A stretch of 64,000 nucleotides of DNA from CABZJG01 sp902512685 (GTDB taxonomy: Bacteria > Pseudomonadota > Alphaproteobacteria > Rhodobacterales > Rhodobacteraceae). Under the pieces are notes generated by a model. It was given only the letters and a program-made list of their open reading frames with translations. It searched no databases and was not told the origin of the DNA. The position numbers and the translations under genes are program-made. Shown here one piece after another: positions 25,485 to 34,359 of the stretch (position 1 is the stretch's first letter; every line of letters begins with the position of its first letter). The stretch is taken from positions 124,001-188,000 of the forward strand of contig CP179201.1 of the NCBI GenBank assembly GCA_051201605.1. The letters are read 5' to 3'.

Positions 25485-28127
25485 TTAACCTGTCCACCCA
25501 AGACCTGTAGAAATTGAATTCATAGATTGTAAAAGTGGGATCGAAACCGACGCAGGCTGCGCTGTTGCTCGCGCTTGACGCAGAAGCTCAACCTGTAATT
25601 TATTGACCCGTTCAATATCCGGCGCAACTTGGCAAAATCTTCCTTTGAACGCTGGAAATCTTTCTGCAAGCCTTTGCGACCCAGTTATGAACAAAACACC
25701 TTCACAGGCCAATTTATATTCATCTTGAATTTTCCCTAACACCGCATCACGTGTTTCGGCATCAGACACAAGCGTTGCGTAGTCAGCTGCGATCGCCATA
25801 TCCGTTTGAAACAAAGACTTTTCCACTTCATCAACGATCAAGCGAAAGAGTTTGGCATGATCAAACATATGTCCGAGCGTTTCATCACCCTGCAGCCCCC
25901 GAAATCGCCGAAAGGTAGAAATGGCGGTGCCAAAGCCATACCAACCGGTAATCAAATGACGATTTTGCGACCATGCAAAAACCCAAGGGATGGCACGAAG
26001 ATCACCTAGCGAAGCTGCCCCAAAGCGGCGCGCTGGCCGTGAGCCGATTTTCAACAGGGACAATTCTTCAACCGGGCTTGCCTGTTGAAAATAATCTATG
26101 AATCCAGGGGTTTCTAAAAGATCGCAATAGGCTGTTTGTGACAGGCCCGACAGCGCATCAAGGGCGTCGGTTATGGTAGGATCAGCCAGACTGTCGCCTT
26201 GGTTTGAGCTATGGCGGAAAACACTGGATGCTAACAACTCAAGATGTGCTGCTGCCGTTTCTACGTTCGAATAATTGGCAGATACCACTTCGCCCTGTTC
26301 GGTCATGCGCAATTGACCATGCACTGTGTTGGGTGGCTGCGCTGCGATTGCACGGTCGGTGGGGGCTCCGCCGCGGCTGACTGAGCCGCCACGACCATGG
26401 AAAAAGACCGGCTGAAAATCCTCGGACTGCAACGCACGCATAATTTTTCGCTGGGCTTGATCCAGCTCCCAAATCGAACATAGAAACCCACCATCTTTGT
26501 TGCTGTCCGAATAGCCGAGCATAATTTCAATCTTTTGCCCGCCCACCTTTAGGCTGCGCCGTGCCAGCGGTACTTTCAGCAGCGATGTTAAAATATCGGG
26601 CGCTGCGCGCAGATCATCGATGGTCTCAAACAATGGGACAACGGTGATATCAATAGTTTCCGCGCCAAAACCGGCGTAGCGAGCCAATAGATAAACCCCC
26701 AACAGATCATCGGTCGACCGGGTCATAGATAAAATAAATGGCCCGATCGCGGCCGGATCTGCACTTCGCCCTGCAGTTTTCATCAGGCTTAATACATCCA
26801 AAAGCTCGACAGCTTGCGGGCTTAATTTAGCGCGTTCAACAGATTTCAAATCCGAATTGGCTAATTCGGTGCGCAGCCGCTTAGACCAGCCTTCACTGCC
26901 ATATTGAGGCACTTTTATTCCCGCTTGAAATCCCCATATTTCGGCCAAGACTTCCGTTGTCACCGTTGAGTTTTGCCGAATGTCAAGGGTAAAAACGCGA
27001 AACCCAAATACCAAAGCCCGCCATTTGACAGGGCGAATATAAAGTTTGACCAGCTTTTCTGCACCGATAGATTGCAGCGCGTTTTCGATCTGCCCTAGGT
27101 CCGCAATAAAATCATTTATATGGTCATATCTGTCTTTTTCTAACCGGTATATTATAGAGCTCAGTGCCTGACGAAACATTTCGTTTGCATTGTTAGCCTG
27201 TAAACCATGTGGACAAATAAGCGCCGATAAACCTGCTGAAATGCCATCGCTTAACGGGGCGATTTTATGACTAATACTAAGGCGAGCGGCGGCTTTGCGC
27301 AGCAGGTGGATATAACAGGTGATAATATCGGTTTTGGCATTTTGCAGCGCCAGTGCGGTCATTTTGGCTGTTACATTCGGATTTCCATCGCGGTCACCGC
27401 CAATCCATGAATGAAACTTGATGCAGGGGGTGATATTGTCTAGGCCGCCAAAGACTAGATTGGCGGCCTGCTCACAGCGCTCAAAGACCTCAGGCACAGC
27501 ATCAAAAATACTATCACGGAAAAACTGCAGGCCCCATTGGATTTCATCTTCAAGTGTTGGCCGCTCAAGCCGCAATTCCCCGGTCATCCATAAAAGGTCA
27601 ATTTCAGCTTCAATTTCGGACAGACGATTGTCATGGTCACGAGGAGAGAGTTGCTGCGGGTCAAAGGTAACCAAATTGGCATAGAGGCGGCGGTGGATTT
27701 CCAAAACCGTGACCCGTTTGGCATCAGTGGGATGCGCGGTGAGCGTTGGTCCAACAGATAGTGTTGAAAGAATGGTTTTGATCGCATCCGGCTTTAAGCA
27801 CGAGTTGTTAAGGCTTTGGGCAAAGCTGTTATTTAATTTTACTTCGCCCTGATCGTTTTCAATTTGATGTCGGCGGTGCATCAGCCTAATTTTTTCGGTA
27901 ATTTTCAGAAGTTGAAACCAGATATTTAAAGCCTGCAGATGGGGAATTGCCGCCCTACCTGCAGGGATCGTCGCCCGGGAGGGGGCGGCGGTCATCCAAG
28001 TTGCGACCTGCGGAGCGCGCTTGCTAAGAATGTTATTGAGAAGCTCAAACAGCAATCGATCCAAGTCATCGTCTAACGCAACACGCGTATCTAGGTCTTT
28101 ATCGTTTAAAGTTTGCACTGCCGACAT
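25485..28127 (-). CDS. ppc: phosphoenolpyruvate carboxylase
   Basis: Ppc carboxylates PEP to oxaloacetate; in the serine cycle it provides the second fixed carbon. The 880-residue protein has the catalytic motifs VGPTLTAHPTDAKRVTVLE (essential His), SWIGGDRDGNPNVT, GYSDSNKDGGFLCS and FHGRGGSVSRGGAPTDRAI. The C-terminus ends GLGWTG rather than the common RNTG, but the final Gly that closes the active site is kept. The sequence looks divergent from enterobacterial Ppc; methylotroph Ppc forms are reported to be insensitive to acetyl-CoA. The gap to hprA is only 4 nt, placing it firmly in the operon. Confidence 0.93.
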   Translation of the reverse strand: MSAVQTLNDKDLDTRVALDDDLDRLLFELLNNILSKRAPQVATWMTAAPSRATIPAGRAAIPHLQALNIWFQLLKITEKIRLMHRRHQIENDQGEVKLNNSFAQSLNNSCLKPDAIKTILSTLSVGPTLTAHPTDAKRVTVLEIHRRLYANLVTFDPQQLSPRDHDNRLSEIEAEIDLLWMTGELRLERPTLEDEIQWGLQFFRDSIFDAVPEVFERCEQAANLVFGGLDNITPCIKFHSWIGGDRDGNPNVTAKMTALALQNAKTDIITCYIHLLRKAAARLSISHKIAPLSDGISAGLSALICPHGLQANNANEMFRQALSSIIYRLEKDRYDHINDFIADLGQIENALQSIGAEKLVKLYIRPVKWRALVFGFRVFTLDIRQNSTVTTEVLAEIWGFQAGIKVPQYGSEGWSKRLRTELANSDLKSVERAKLSPQAVELLDVLSLMKTAGRSADPAAIGPFILSMTRSTDDLLGVYLLARYAGFGAETIDITVVPLFETIDDLRAAPDILTSLLKVPLARRSLKVGGQKIEIMLGYSDSNKDGGFLCSIWELDQAQRKIMRALQSEDFQPVFFHGRGGSVSRGGAPTDRAIAAQPPNTVHGQLRMTEQGEVVSANYSNVETAAAHLELLASSVFRHSSNQGDSLADPTITDALDALSGLSQTAYCDLLETPGFIDYFQQASPVEELSLLKIGSRPARRFGAASLGDLRAIPWVFAWSQNRHLITGWYGFGTAISTFRRFRGLQGDETLGHMFDHAKLFRLIVDEVEKSLFQTDMAIAADYATLVSDAETRDAVLGKIQDEYKLACEGVLFITGSQRLAERFPAFKGRFCQVAPDIERVNKLQVELLRQARATAQPASVSIPLLQSMNSISTGLGWTG

Positions 28128-28131
28128 TGGT

Positions 28132-29103
28132 CTAAATCACCCGATCACGTGGTGCACGACCCCCAAAAAAATCAGCTAGGTTTTCCACCACACGAAAGCC
28201 CATCGCTTCACGGGTGGTGCGGGTTGCGCTTCCTAAATGGGGCAGCATTACCAAATTATCACAGCCCAAAAGATCAGGACTTATATTGGGTTCGCCGTCA
28301 AATACATCTAGCGCCGCGCCGCCAATGGTATCAAACCAAAGGGCGCGCGCCAGATCATGCTCATTGATCACCTCACCGCGTGCGGTGTTGATCAAAAACG
28401 CATCTGGCTTCATCAAATTGAGCCGCGCGGCATTGATCAAATGCCGATTATCCGCACCACCGGGGCAATGAAGCGACACAAAATCGCAGAGCGGTAAAAG
28501 ATCCTCTATGGTATCAACCTGGGTGGCGCCGCATTGGGCCAATATATCTGGGTTCACCGCAGAGCGGCTTTGGACGATGATCTTCATGCCAAATCCATGA
28601 TGCGCGCGGCGGGCCACTTCCTGGCCAATGCGACCATAGCCGATAATGCCCAGTGTTTTGCCCGACACTTTGGTGCCAATAAGATGCGTGGGCCGCCAAC
28701 CAGTCCATTTGCCATCGCGCAGTTCACGTTCGCCATCGCCGGCACGGCGGGCGACCATCAGCATCAAGGTCATGGCCAAATCAGCTGTGCATTCGGACAG
28801 CACATCGGGCGTGTTGGTGACCATGATATTCAGGTCTTTCGCAGCTGCCGCATCAATATGGCTATAGCCGACGCCATAGTTGGCCAAGATTTTCGTCTGA
28901 GCCTTTGGGATATCCATTGCATCAGCGTTGATCAGATCGGTAACGGTGGGAAGAACCGCGTCATAAACGGTTAGCGCGGCGCGAAATTCGCTGGGCGTAA
29001 GAGGCTTGTCGTGGGTGTTTAAAACCACATCATATTGATCCTGAAGCTGGGCTTCGACTGCCACTGGCCAACGCCGAGTGACAAGAACGCGGGGTTTTGC
29101 CAT
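28132..29103 (-). CDS. hprA: hydroxypyruvate/glyoxylate reductase, D-2-hydroxyacid dehydrogenase family
   Basis: In the serine cycle this NAD(P)H enzyme reduces hydroxypyruvate to D-glycerate. The 323-residue product has the Rossmann motif TLGIIGYGRIGQEVARRAHH, substrate-binding NYGVGYSHIDAAAA, the catalytic Arg in NTARGEVINEHDL, Glu in DVFDGEPNISP and His in MLPHLGSATRTTREAMG. By sequence alone it could be a general glyoxylate/hydroxypyruvate reductase; its place between mtkB and ppc points to the serine-cycle role. The frame ends 5 nt before the ppc start. Confidence 0.87.
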   Translation of the reverse strand: MAKPRVLVTRRWPVAVEAQLQDQYDVVLNTHDKPLTPSEFRAALTVYDAVLPTVTDLINADAMDIPKAQTKILANYGVGYSHIDAAAAKDLNIMVTNTPDVLSECTADLAMTLMLMVARRAGDGERELRDGKWTGWRPTHLIGTKVSGKTLGIIGYGRIGQEVARRAHHGFGMKIIVQSRSAVNPDILAQCGATQVDTIEDLLPLCDFVSLHCPGGADNRHLINAARLNLMKPDAFLINTARGEVINEHDLARALWFDTIGGAALDVFDGEPNISPDLLGCDNLVMLPHLGSATRTTREAMGFRVVENLADFFGGRAPRDRVI

Positions 29104-29117
29104 GGTAGACCTTGCCT

Positions 29118-29999
29118 TTACTGCATAACGCTGGCAATTGTTTCACCAATTACCGCGGGATTTTCGGCGACTGTTACGCCCGCCGCATGGAGGATTTCCA
29201 CCTTTTCCGAGGCACTTTCACCAAAGGCCGATATGATGGCTCCGGCGTGGCCCATGGTGCGACCTTTCGGGGCGGTTAAACCGGCAACATAGGCCACCAC
29301 GGGTTTGCTGATATGATCACGGATATAAGCGGCCGCCTCGGCTTCTTGCGGCCCACCGATTTCACCGATCATGGCAATAAGATGGGTTTCATCATCTTTT
29401 TCGAAGCGTGTTAGTATATCTTTAAAGGACGAACCATTAATCGGGTCGCCACCAATGCCAACCGATGTTGAAACACCAATGCCTTTTTCTTTCAGTTGGG
29501 CAGCAGCTTCATACCCTAAGGTGCCCGAGCGCCCCACAATGCCAACATTGCCCTGCAAATAGATATGGCCGGGCATAATCCCCAATAACGCCTTACCCGG
29601 ACTGATCGTTCCGGCGCAGTTTGGTCCGGTTAGCACCATACGTTTTTCTTTTGGATACCGCATCATATAACGTTTCACCTGTATCATGTCCTGCGCAGGT
29701 ATGCCGTCAGTGATACAAACGCAGTATTGAATTCCGGCATCTGCGGCCTCCATAATGCTATCTGCGGCAAAGGGCGGCGGCACAAATACCAAACTTGCAG
29801 TGGCTCCGGTTTCAGACACAGCATCTTTCACGGTGTTAAAGACCGGCACGCCTTCGACCGTTTCACCTCCTTTTCCGGGAACTACACCGGCCACGACATT
29901 GGTGCCGTATTCCAACATATCTTTGGTATGGAAACGGGCCATTCTGCCGGTGATGCCCTGAACGATAACGCGGGTATCGCGATTGATAAAAATACTCAT
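29118..29999 (-). CDS. mtkB: malate-CoA ligase (malate thiokinase) alpha subunit
   Basis: The 293-residue product is the CoA-binding, phosphohistidine subunit of a succinyl-CoA synthetase-type ligase. It shows IVQGITGRMARFHTKDMLEY, the CoA-binding domain, GIMPGHIYLQGNVGIVGRSG, LGYEAAAQLKEKGIG, and the phosphorylated His in GRTMGHAGAIISAFGES. A TCA-cycle SucD is the alternative. Context (sgaA, mtkA, hprA, ppc, mclA nearby) argues for malate thiokinase, which makes malyl-CoA from malate, CoA and ATP. It overlaps mtkA by 4 nt. Confidence 0.86.
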   Translation of the reverse strand: MSIFINRDTRVIVQGITGRMARFHTKDMLEYGTNVVAGVVPGKGGETVEGVPVFNTVKDAVSETGATASLVFVPPPFAADSIMEAADAGIQYCVCITDGIPAQDMIQVKRYMMRYPKEKRMVLTGPNCAGTISPGKALLGIMPGHIYLQGNVGIVGRSGTLGYEAAAQLKEKGIGVSTSVGIGGDPINGSSFKDILTRFEKDDETHLIAMIGEIGGPQEAEAAAYIRDHISKPVVAYVAGLTAPKGRTMGHAGAIISAFGESASEKVEILHAAGVTVAENPAVIGETIASVMQ

Positions 30000-31195
30000 T
30001 GGACCGCCCTCACTCTGGTGGCTTGCTTTAAATCATTTGACCATGCGCCAACCGCGCGCTCTGCAGCTTCCATCAAGGTGGTGGCGCGAATAATTGGCAA
30101 ACCGGACTTCGCCAGAATGCGCTGGCCCTCTTGCACGTTGGTTCCTGCAAGCCGGACCACCACGGGGACGTCAATCTGCACTTCTTTGAGGGCTTGCACC
30201 ACGCCTTCGGCCACCCAGTCGCAGCGATTGATACCAGCGAAGATATTAACCAAAACTGCTTGCACATTTTGGTCTGACATCACCAATCGAAAGGCTTTGG
30301 CCACGCGCTCAGGCGTTGCTCCGCCGCCAATATCAAGAAAGTTGGCAGGCTCACCGCCGGCCAGTTTGATGGTGTCCATCGTAGCCATTGCAAGGCCAGC
30401 GCCATTGACGATGCAGCCTATGTTTCCATCTAGTCCGACATAGGATAATCCGCGGTCAGCCGCCCGGCTTTCGCGCGGATCTTCTTGGCTTTTGTCGCGC
30501 AGTTCAGCAATCTGTGGATGGCGAAACAAGGCATTGTCATCAAAGGTCATTTTGGCGTCCAGTGCCAAAATCCGGCCATCTTCTGTGATCACAAGCGGGT
30601 TAATTTCAACCATTGTTGCATCCAAATCGCGAAAGGCGCGATAACATCCTTTCAACGTGCGCACCATTTGCTGCACCAGAGGTGGTTCAATCCCCAAAGC
30701 AAATGAAATTTCGCGGGCCTGAAACTCTTGCAGGCCCACAGCCGGTTCAACTGTCGAACGGACAATGCTGTCAGGTTTTTCAACCGATATATCTTCAATT
30801 TCCATGCCGCCTTCCTGGCTGGCAACAATCATTACACGCTGGCTGGATCTGTCGAGCACCAAACCAAGATAGATTTCGCGCTCAATTGGCACGGCGGCTT
30901 CGACATAAACCCGATAAATGCCTTTGCCTTGCGCACCGGTTTGATGGGTCACCAGCTTTTTACCAAACATGCCTTCACAGGCGGCTTGGATTTCCTGATC
31001 TGATTGGCAAAGCTTAACGCCGCCGGCTTTACCGCGGCCACCGGCGTGGACCTGTGCTTTAACCACCCAGCTGTCGCCGCCCAACTCGCGGGCGCGATAG
31101 GCGGCCTGCTCTGGGCTATAGGCCAGAGCGCCGGGCGCTATGGTGACGCCAAAGTTCGAAAGGACATCTTTCGCCTGATATTCGTGAATATCCAT
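29996..31195 (-). CDS. mtkA: malate-CoA ligase (malate thiokinase) beta subunit
   Basis: The 399-residue ATP-grasp subunit pairs with MtkB. Motifs include MDIHEYQAKDVLSNFGV, VVKAQVHAGGRGKAGGVKL (nucleotide-binding), MVEINPLVITEDG, LDAKMTFDDNALFRH, YVGLDGNIGCIVNGAGLAMATMD (trimmed: key GNIGCIVNGAGLA) and FLDIGGGATPERVAKAF. As with MtkB, homology alone would allow SucC. Serine-cycle neighbours on both sides make malate the likely substrate. The gene follows sgaA by 23 nt and is second in the operon. Confidence 0.86.
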   Translation of the reverse strand: MDIHEYQAKDVLSNFGVTIAPGALAYSPEQAAYRARELGGDSWVVKAQVHAGGRGKAGGVKLCQSDQEIQAACEGMFGKKLVTHQTGAQGKGIYRVYVEAAVPIEREIYLGLVLDRSSQRVMIVASQEGGMEIEDISVEKPDSIVRSTVEPAVGLQEFQAREISFALGIEPPLVQQMVRTLKGCYRAFRDLDATMVEINPLVITEDGRILALDAKMTFDDNALFRHPQIAELRDKSQEDPRESRAADRGLSYVGLDGNIGCIVNGAGLAMATMDTIKLAGGEPANFLDIGGGATPERVAKAFRLVMSDQNVQAVLVNIFAGINRCDWVAEGVVQALKEVQIDVPVVVRLAGTNVQEGQRILAKSGLPIIRATTLMEAAERAVGAWSNDLKQATRVRAVQ

Positions 31196-31218
31196 AGTAT
31201 TCTTCCTTCTGTCAGGCG

Positions 31219-32409
31219 TTACTGAGCAGCAATCGCCGATACGCTTTGGTTCAGACGGTAAAACTCTTGCGCGGCAGCAACGCCGCTCCCGGCCTCGACG
31301 GGCAATCCTTCGTCGCGCATCGCCATCTCTGCTCCGGCAATCGCACTCATGAGCATTAGCTCATTAAGATCGCCCAAATGACCAATGCGGAAAACCTTAC
31401 CGGCCACCACGGAAAGTCCAGCTCCAAGGCTAAGGCCATAGTTATGATACGCTCGGCCAATTACTGCATTGGCGTCAAAACCCTCCGGCACCACGATTGC
31501 TGTGACGGTATCGGAATACCATTCAGGCCCTTTGGCACAAATCTCAAGTCCCCAAGCGGCAACCGCGCGGCGCACACCTTCGGCGAGAAAGTTATGGCGG
31601 GCAAAAATATTATCCAGGCCCTCGCCTAGCATTCGGTCAACAGAGGCGCGCAATCCGCGCAGAAGCGTCATTGGCGGTGTGTAGGGAAAATAGCCGGTGG
31701 CATTGGTGGCGATCATATCCTTGAAGTCAAAATAGCAGCGATGCATCGATGCTGTTTTTGACGCCTCCAAGGCCCTTTGACTGGCGGCCATGATGGCAAG
31801 ACCTGCGGGGAGCATAAAGCCCTTTTGCGAACCTGATACAGCTAGATCCACCCCCCATTCATCCATGCGAAAATCTACTGAACCGATTGAGCTGACGCCA
31901 TCAACGTACAGCAATGCAGGATGCCCTACGGCATCCATCGCCGTTCGCAGTGCCGCGATGTCTGATTGAACGCCAGTGGCCGTTTCGTTTTGGGTGGCCA
32001 GCACGGCTTTGATTTTGTGCTGAGTATCGGCGGCAAGAATATTGGCAAACACGGAAACCGGAACACCAGTGCCCCAGTCGCATTCAACAACCTGAACATC
32101 CAGACCAAGTCGTTGGCACAAATCAATCCACAAATGTGAAAACTGGCCAAAGCGGGCTGCCAAGACTTTATCACCGGGGTTAAGCGTATTGGTGATCGCT
32201 GCTTCCCACCCTCCGGTGCCAGAGGCTGGAAACAAAAATACCTGACCAGTTTCGGTTTTGAATATTTTTTTCAAATCAGCAAACAGCGGGAGCGTAAACC
32301 GCGGGAGATCCGGCGCGCGGTGATCTTCCATCGGCACATCGATGGCCCGGCGAATATCATCAGGAACATTGGTTGGTCCCGGAACAAACAAACTTTTGGT
32401 GCCCGCCAT
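31219..32409 (-). CDS. sgaA: serine-glyoxylate aminotransferase
   Basis: This PLP enzyme moves the amino group from serine to glyoxylate, giving hydroxypyruvate and glycine; it is a defining step of the serine cycle. The 396-residue class V aminotransferase starts FVPGPTNVPDDIRRAIDVPM, a typical SgaA N-terminus. The PLP lysine is in VSGSQKGFMLPAGLA, and the PLP-binding Asp in YVDGVSSIGSVDF. GAGGGAG precedes the ATG. It is the first gene of the minus-strand operon, divergent from the LuxR regulator across a 207-nt region with repeated motifs. Confidence 0.92.
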   Translation of the reverse strand: MAGTKSLFVPGPTNVPDDIRRAIDVPMEDHRAPDLPRFTLPLFADLKKIFKTETGQVFLFPASGTGGWEAAITNTLNPGDKVLAARFGQFSHLWIDLCQRLGLDVQVVECDWGTGVPVSVFANILAADTQHKIKAVLATQNETATGVQSDIAALRTAMDAVGHPALLYVDGVSSIGSVDFRMDEWGVDLAVSGSQKGFMLPAGLAIMAASQRALEASKTASMHRCYFDFKDMIATNATGYFPYTPPMTLLRGLRASVDRMLGEGLDNIFARHNFLAEGVRRAVAAWGLEICAKGPEWYSDTVTAIVVPEGFDANAVIGRAYHNYGLSLGAGLSVVAGKVFRIGHLGDLNELMLMSAIAGAEMAMRDEGLPVEAGSGVAAAQEFYRLNQSVSAIAAQ

Positions 32410-32514
32410 GGTTTTTCTCCCTCAAGCAATGGAACAGATTCGATTGGCTGAGTTACTCAAATACAGATCGACGAATCGCACAACATCGGTTAATACTGCT
32501 TTTGGGCATCTATT

Positions 32515-32589
32515 TAGGTAGTAAAATTACTATACTTTTTGGTAAAATTAGCAAATCAACCTGAAAACATACCCACCCTAATAGGTAGT
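32515..32589. promoter_or_regulatory. repeat-rich control region between sgaA and the LuxR gene
   Basis: GTAAAATT occurs at 32521-32528 and 32542-32549, a 21-bp period. The first copy lies inside a perfect palindrome, TAGTAA-AA-TTACTA (32519-32532). TAGGTAGT occurs at 32515-32522 and again at 32582-32589. The same GTAAAATT pair is found before mclA. This looks like a regulator-binding region controlling both directions, probably for the LuxR protein or an unlinked LysR-type protein. Confidence 0.5.
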
Positions 32590-32616
32590 TAATTGAAATA
32601 TTGTGAGAAAATACAA

Positions 32617-33273
32617 ATGCTTAATAAAGACGATGATCCAATCAATGTCATGCTGGCTGACAGCAACCCTCTGGTTTTGTCGGCGATGTCGGAAATTTTT
32701 GAGCGAGATGCGCGATTTTCCCTGGTTGCCACATCGGCAACTGCAGAGGGCTTTCTTGGCATGGCGATGCGGGTGCCAGTTGATGTGGGCGTGATTGATT
32801 GGAATTTGCCAGTTCTTGGCGGTGCTAAGCTCATCGAAGTGATGCGCGAGCAGGAAAGCGCACCAAAACTTGTGGTCTATGGCGACCACCTATCGGACTT
32901 ACCGCGTTTGGCGATGACTGCTGGCGCAGCAGCCTTTGCGCCGCGCTCGGGCGAAATCGAGGGATTGCTGTCCACCTGCATGGATGTGGCGCAGGGCAAA
33001 ATGGTGTTTCCATTTTTGGATGTGCGCGAACTCCAGCAAGACCCGATTCAGCAACTGTCGCGGCGCGAGCGGGTGATGCTTGAAGCCCTGTCAAAAGGGC
33101 TTACAAATCGAGAGCTTGCCAAAGAGCTCGATATATCGATCAACACGGTGAAATTTCACCTCTCGAACCTGTTTGAAAAACTCTCGGTTCGCAACCGCGC
33201 TCAAGCGATTGCTTTTTACTATTCATCACGCCTTCCTGGGGAGAAATTAAATACCGAAAACGTCGCGAAATGA
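32617..33273 (+). CDS. LuxR-family response regulator-like transcription factor
   Basis: A 218-residue two-domain regulator. The N-terminal half folds like a receiver: ADSNP (Asp15), VIDWNLPVLGG with Asp61 in the phosphoacceptor place. The usual acidic pair is reduced to one Asp and the conserved Lys is replaced by Arg110 (AFAPRSG). The C-terminal HTH (about 146-205) is a normal LuxR/GerE domain: LSRRERVMLEALSKGLTNRE and ISINTVKFHLSNLFEKLSVR. No sensor kinase is nearby. I chose ATG 32617 with GAG 9 nt upstream; a TTG at 32593 is possible. Lying between the two serine-cycle transcription units, it is the likely pathway regulator; it may respond to a metabolite or need no phosphorylation. Confidence 0.82.
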   Translation: MLNKDDDPINVMLADSNPLVLSAMSEIFERDARFSLVATSATAEGFLGMAMRVPVDVGVIDWNLPVLGGAKLIEVMREQESAPKLVVYGDHLSDLPRLAMTAGAAAFAPRSGEIEGLLSTCMDVAQGKMVFPFLDVRELQQDPIQQLSRRERVMLEALSKGLTNRELAKELDISINTVKFHLSNLFEKLSVRNRAQAIAFYYSSRLPGEKLNTENVAK

Positions 33274-33298
33274 TTTTTCAAAAGTATGCCAATGTACG

Positions 33299-33339
33299 CA
33301 GTAAAATTTCTTGACAATGGGTAAATTTCTGTAATTTGT
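33299..33339 (+). promoter_or_regulatory. candidate promoter and repeat motifs before mclA
   Basis: TTGACA (33311-33316) lies 17 nt before ATTTGT (33334-33339). GTAAAATT (33301-33308) and GTAAATTT (33321-33328) flank the -35 box with a 20-bp period, matching the motif pair in front of sgaA. The -10 box is weak, as expected for an activator-dependent promoter. Confidence 0.45.
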
Positions 33340-33381
33340 CTGACCGCCATATCGCAAGACCGAAAAAAAGGAGTGGTCAAA

Positions 33382-34359
33382 ATGAGTTTTCATCCCGTTG
33401 AGCAAGCCCCCGGACGGCTTAATCGAAGCGAACTGGCTGTACCCGGAAGCCAGCCGCAAATGTTTGAAAAGGCAGCACAATCTGATGTTGACGTAATCTT
33501 TCTAGATCTTGAGGATGCGGTCGCACCCGACGAGAAACTGCAGGCGCGAAAGAACATTATAAAAGCGTTAAATGAAATCGACTGGGGCAAAAAATCAATG
33601 TCCATTCGAATCAACGGGCTGGACACGCATTACATGTATCGCGATGTTGTCGACATTGTTGAACAGGCGGGTGAGCGGCTAGATTTGATCATGATCCCCA
33701 AAGTGGGAACCGCTGCAGACGTCTATGCGGTGGACATGATGGTCACCCAAATCGAGGATGCAAAAGGCTATAAAAAACGCATCGGTTTTGAGCACATAAT
33801 CGAGACCGCATTGGGCATGCAAAATGTGACTGAAATTGCCGCAGCATCAAAGCGGAATGAAAGTCTGCATTTTGGGGTTGCTGATTATGCTGCCTCTACC
33901 CGTGCCCGCACTACGATTATTGGCGGTGTGAACCCCGATTATTCGGTTTTGACCGACCCGGCTGAGGACGGAAGTAGGGACATCCATTGGGGCGATATGT
34001 GGCACTATGCACTGGCTAGAATGGTGGTGGCAGCACGGGCTAACGGTCTTCGACCTATCGACGGTCCATTTGGCGATTTTTCCGATCCAGAGGGGTATAA
34101 AGCGGCTGCAAAACGGGCTGCTGTTTTGGGCTGCGAAGGTAAATGGGCCATTCACCCAAGTCAGGTCGTTTTGGCAAATGAAGTCATGAGCCCTTCAGAG
34201 GGCGAAGTGGATCGTGCAAACCGAATATTAAGCGCAATGGCTGATGCTGAGGCCGCGGGCAAAGGTGCGGTATCCCTTGATGGCCGATTGATCGATTATG
34301 CCTCAATCCGGCAAGCAGAAGTTCTTATTGAAAAGGTCAAACAGATTGCAGCGGCATGA
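33382..34359 (+). CDS. mclA: L-malyl-CoA lyase of the serine-cycle type
   Basis: The 325-residue HpcH/HpaI-fold enzyme cleaves malyl-CoA to glyoxylate and acetyl-CoA, closing the serine cycle. Motifs: NRSELAVPGSQPQMFEKAA, VIFLDLEDAVAPDEK (acidic metal ligands), SIRINGLDTHYMYRDVVD, IMIPKVGTAADVYAVD, VADYAASTRARTTIIGGVN, GLRPIDGPFGDFSDPEGY and GKWAIHPSQVVLANEV. From memory these match Methylobacterium MclA (ELAVPGS, VADYAASTRAR) better than the Rhodobacter Mcl1 used in the ethylmalonyl-CoA pathway. AAAGGAG ends at 33373, 8 nt before ATG 33382, which decides the start over the GTG at 33373. Confidence 0.92.
   Translation: MSFHPVEQAPGRLNRSELAVPGSQPQMFEKAAQSDVDVIFLDLEDAVAPDEKLQARKNIIKALNEIDWGKKSMSIRINGLDTHYMYRDVVDIVEQAGERLDLIMIPKVGTAADVYAVDMMVTQIEDAKGYKKRIGFEHIIETALGMQNVTEIAAASKRNESLHFGVADYAASTRARTTIIGGVNPDYSVLTDPAEDGSRDIHWGDMWHYALARMVVAARANGLRPIDGPFGDFSDPEGYKAAAKRAAVLGCEGKWAIHPSQVVLANEVMSPSEGEVDRANRILSAMADAEAAGKGAVSLDGRLIDYASIRQAEVLIEKVKQIAAA

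Noticed and set aside
29118..31195. TCA-cycle succinyl-CoA synthetase (sucCD)
   Set aside because: Possible by homology, but no sucAB or mdh neighbours and full serine-cycle context favour malate-CoA ligase.
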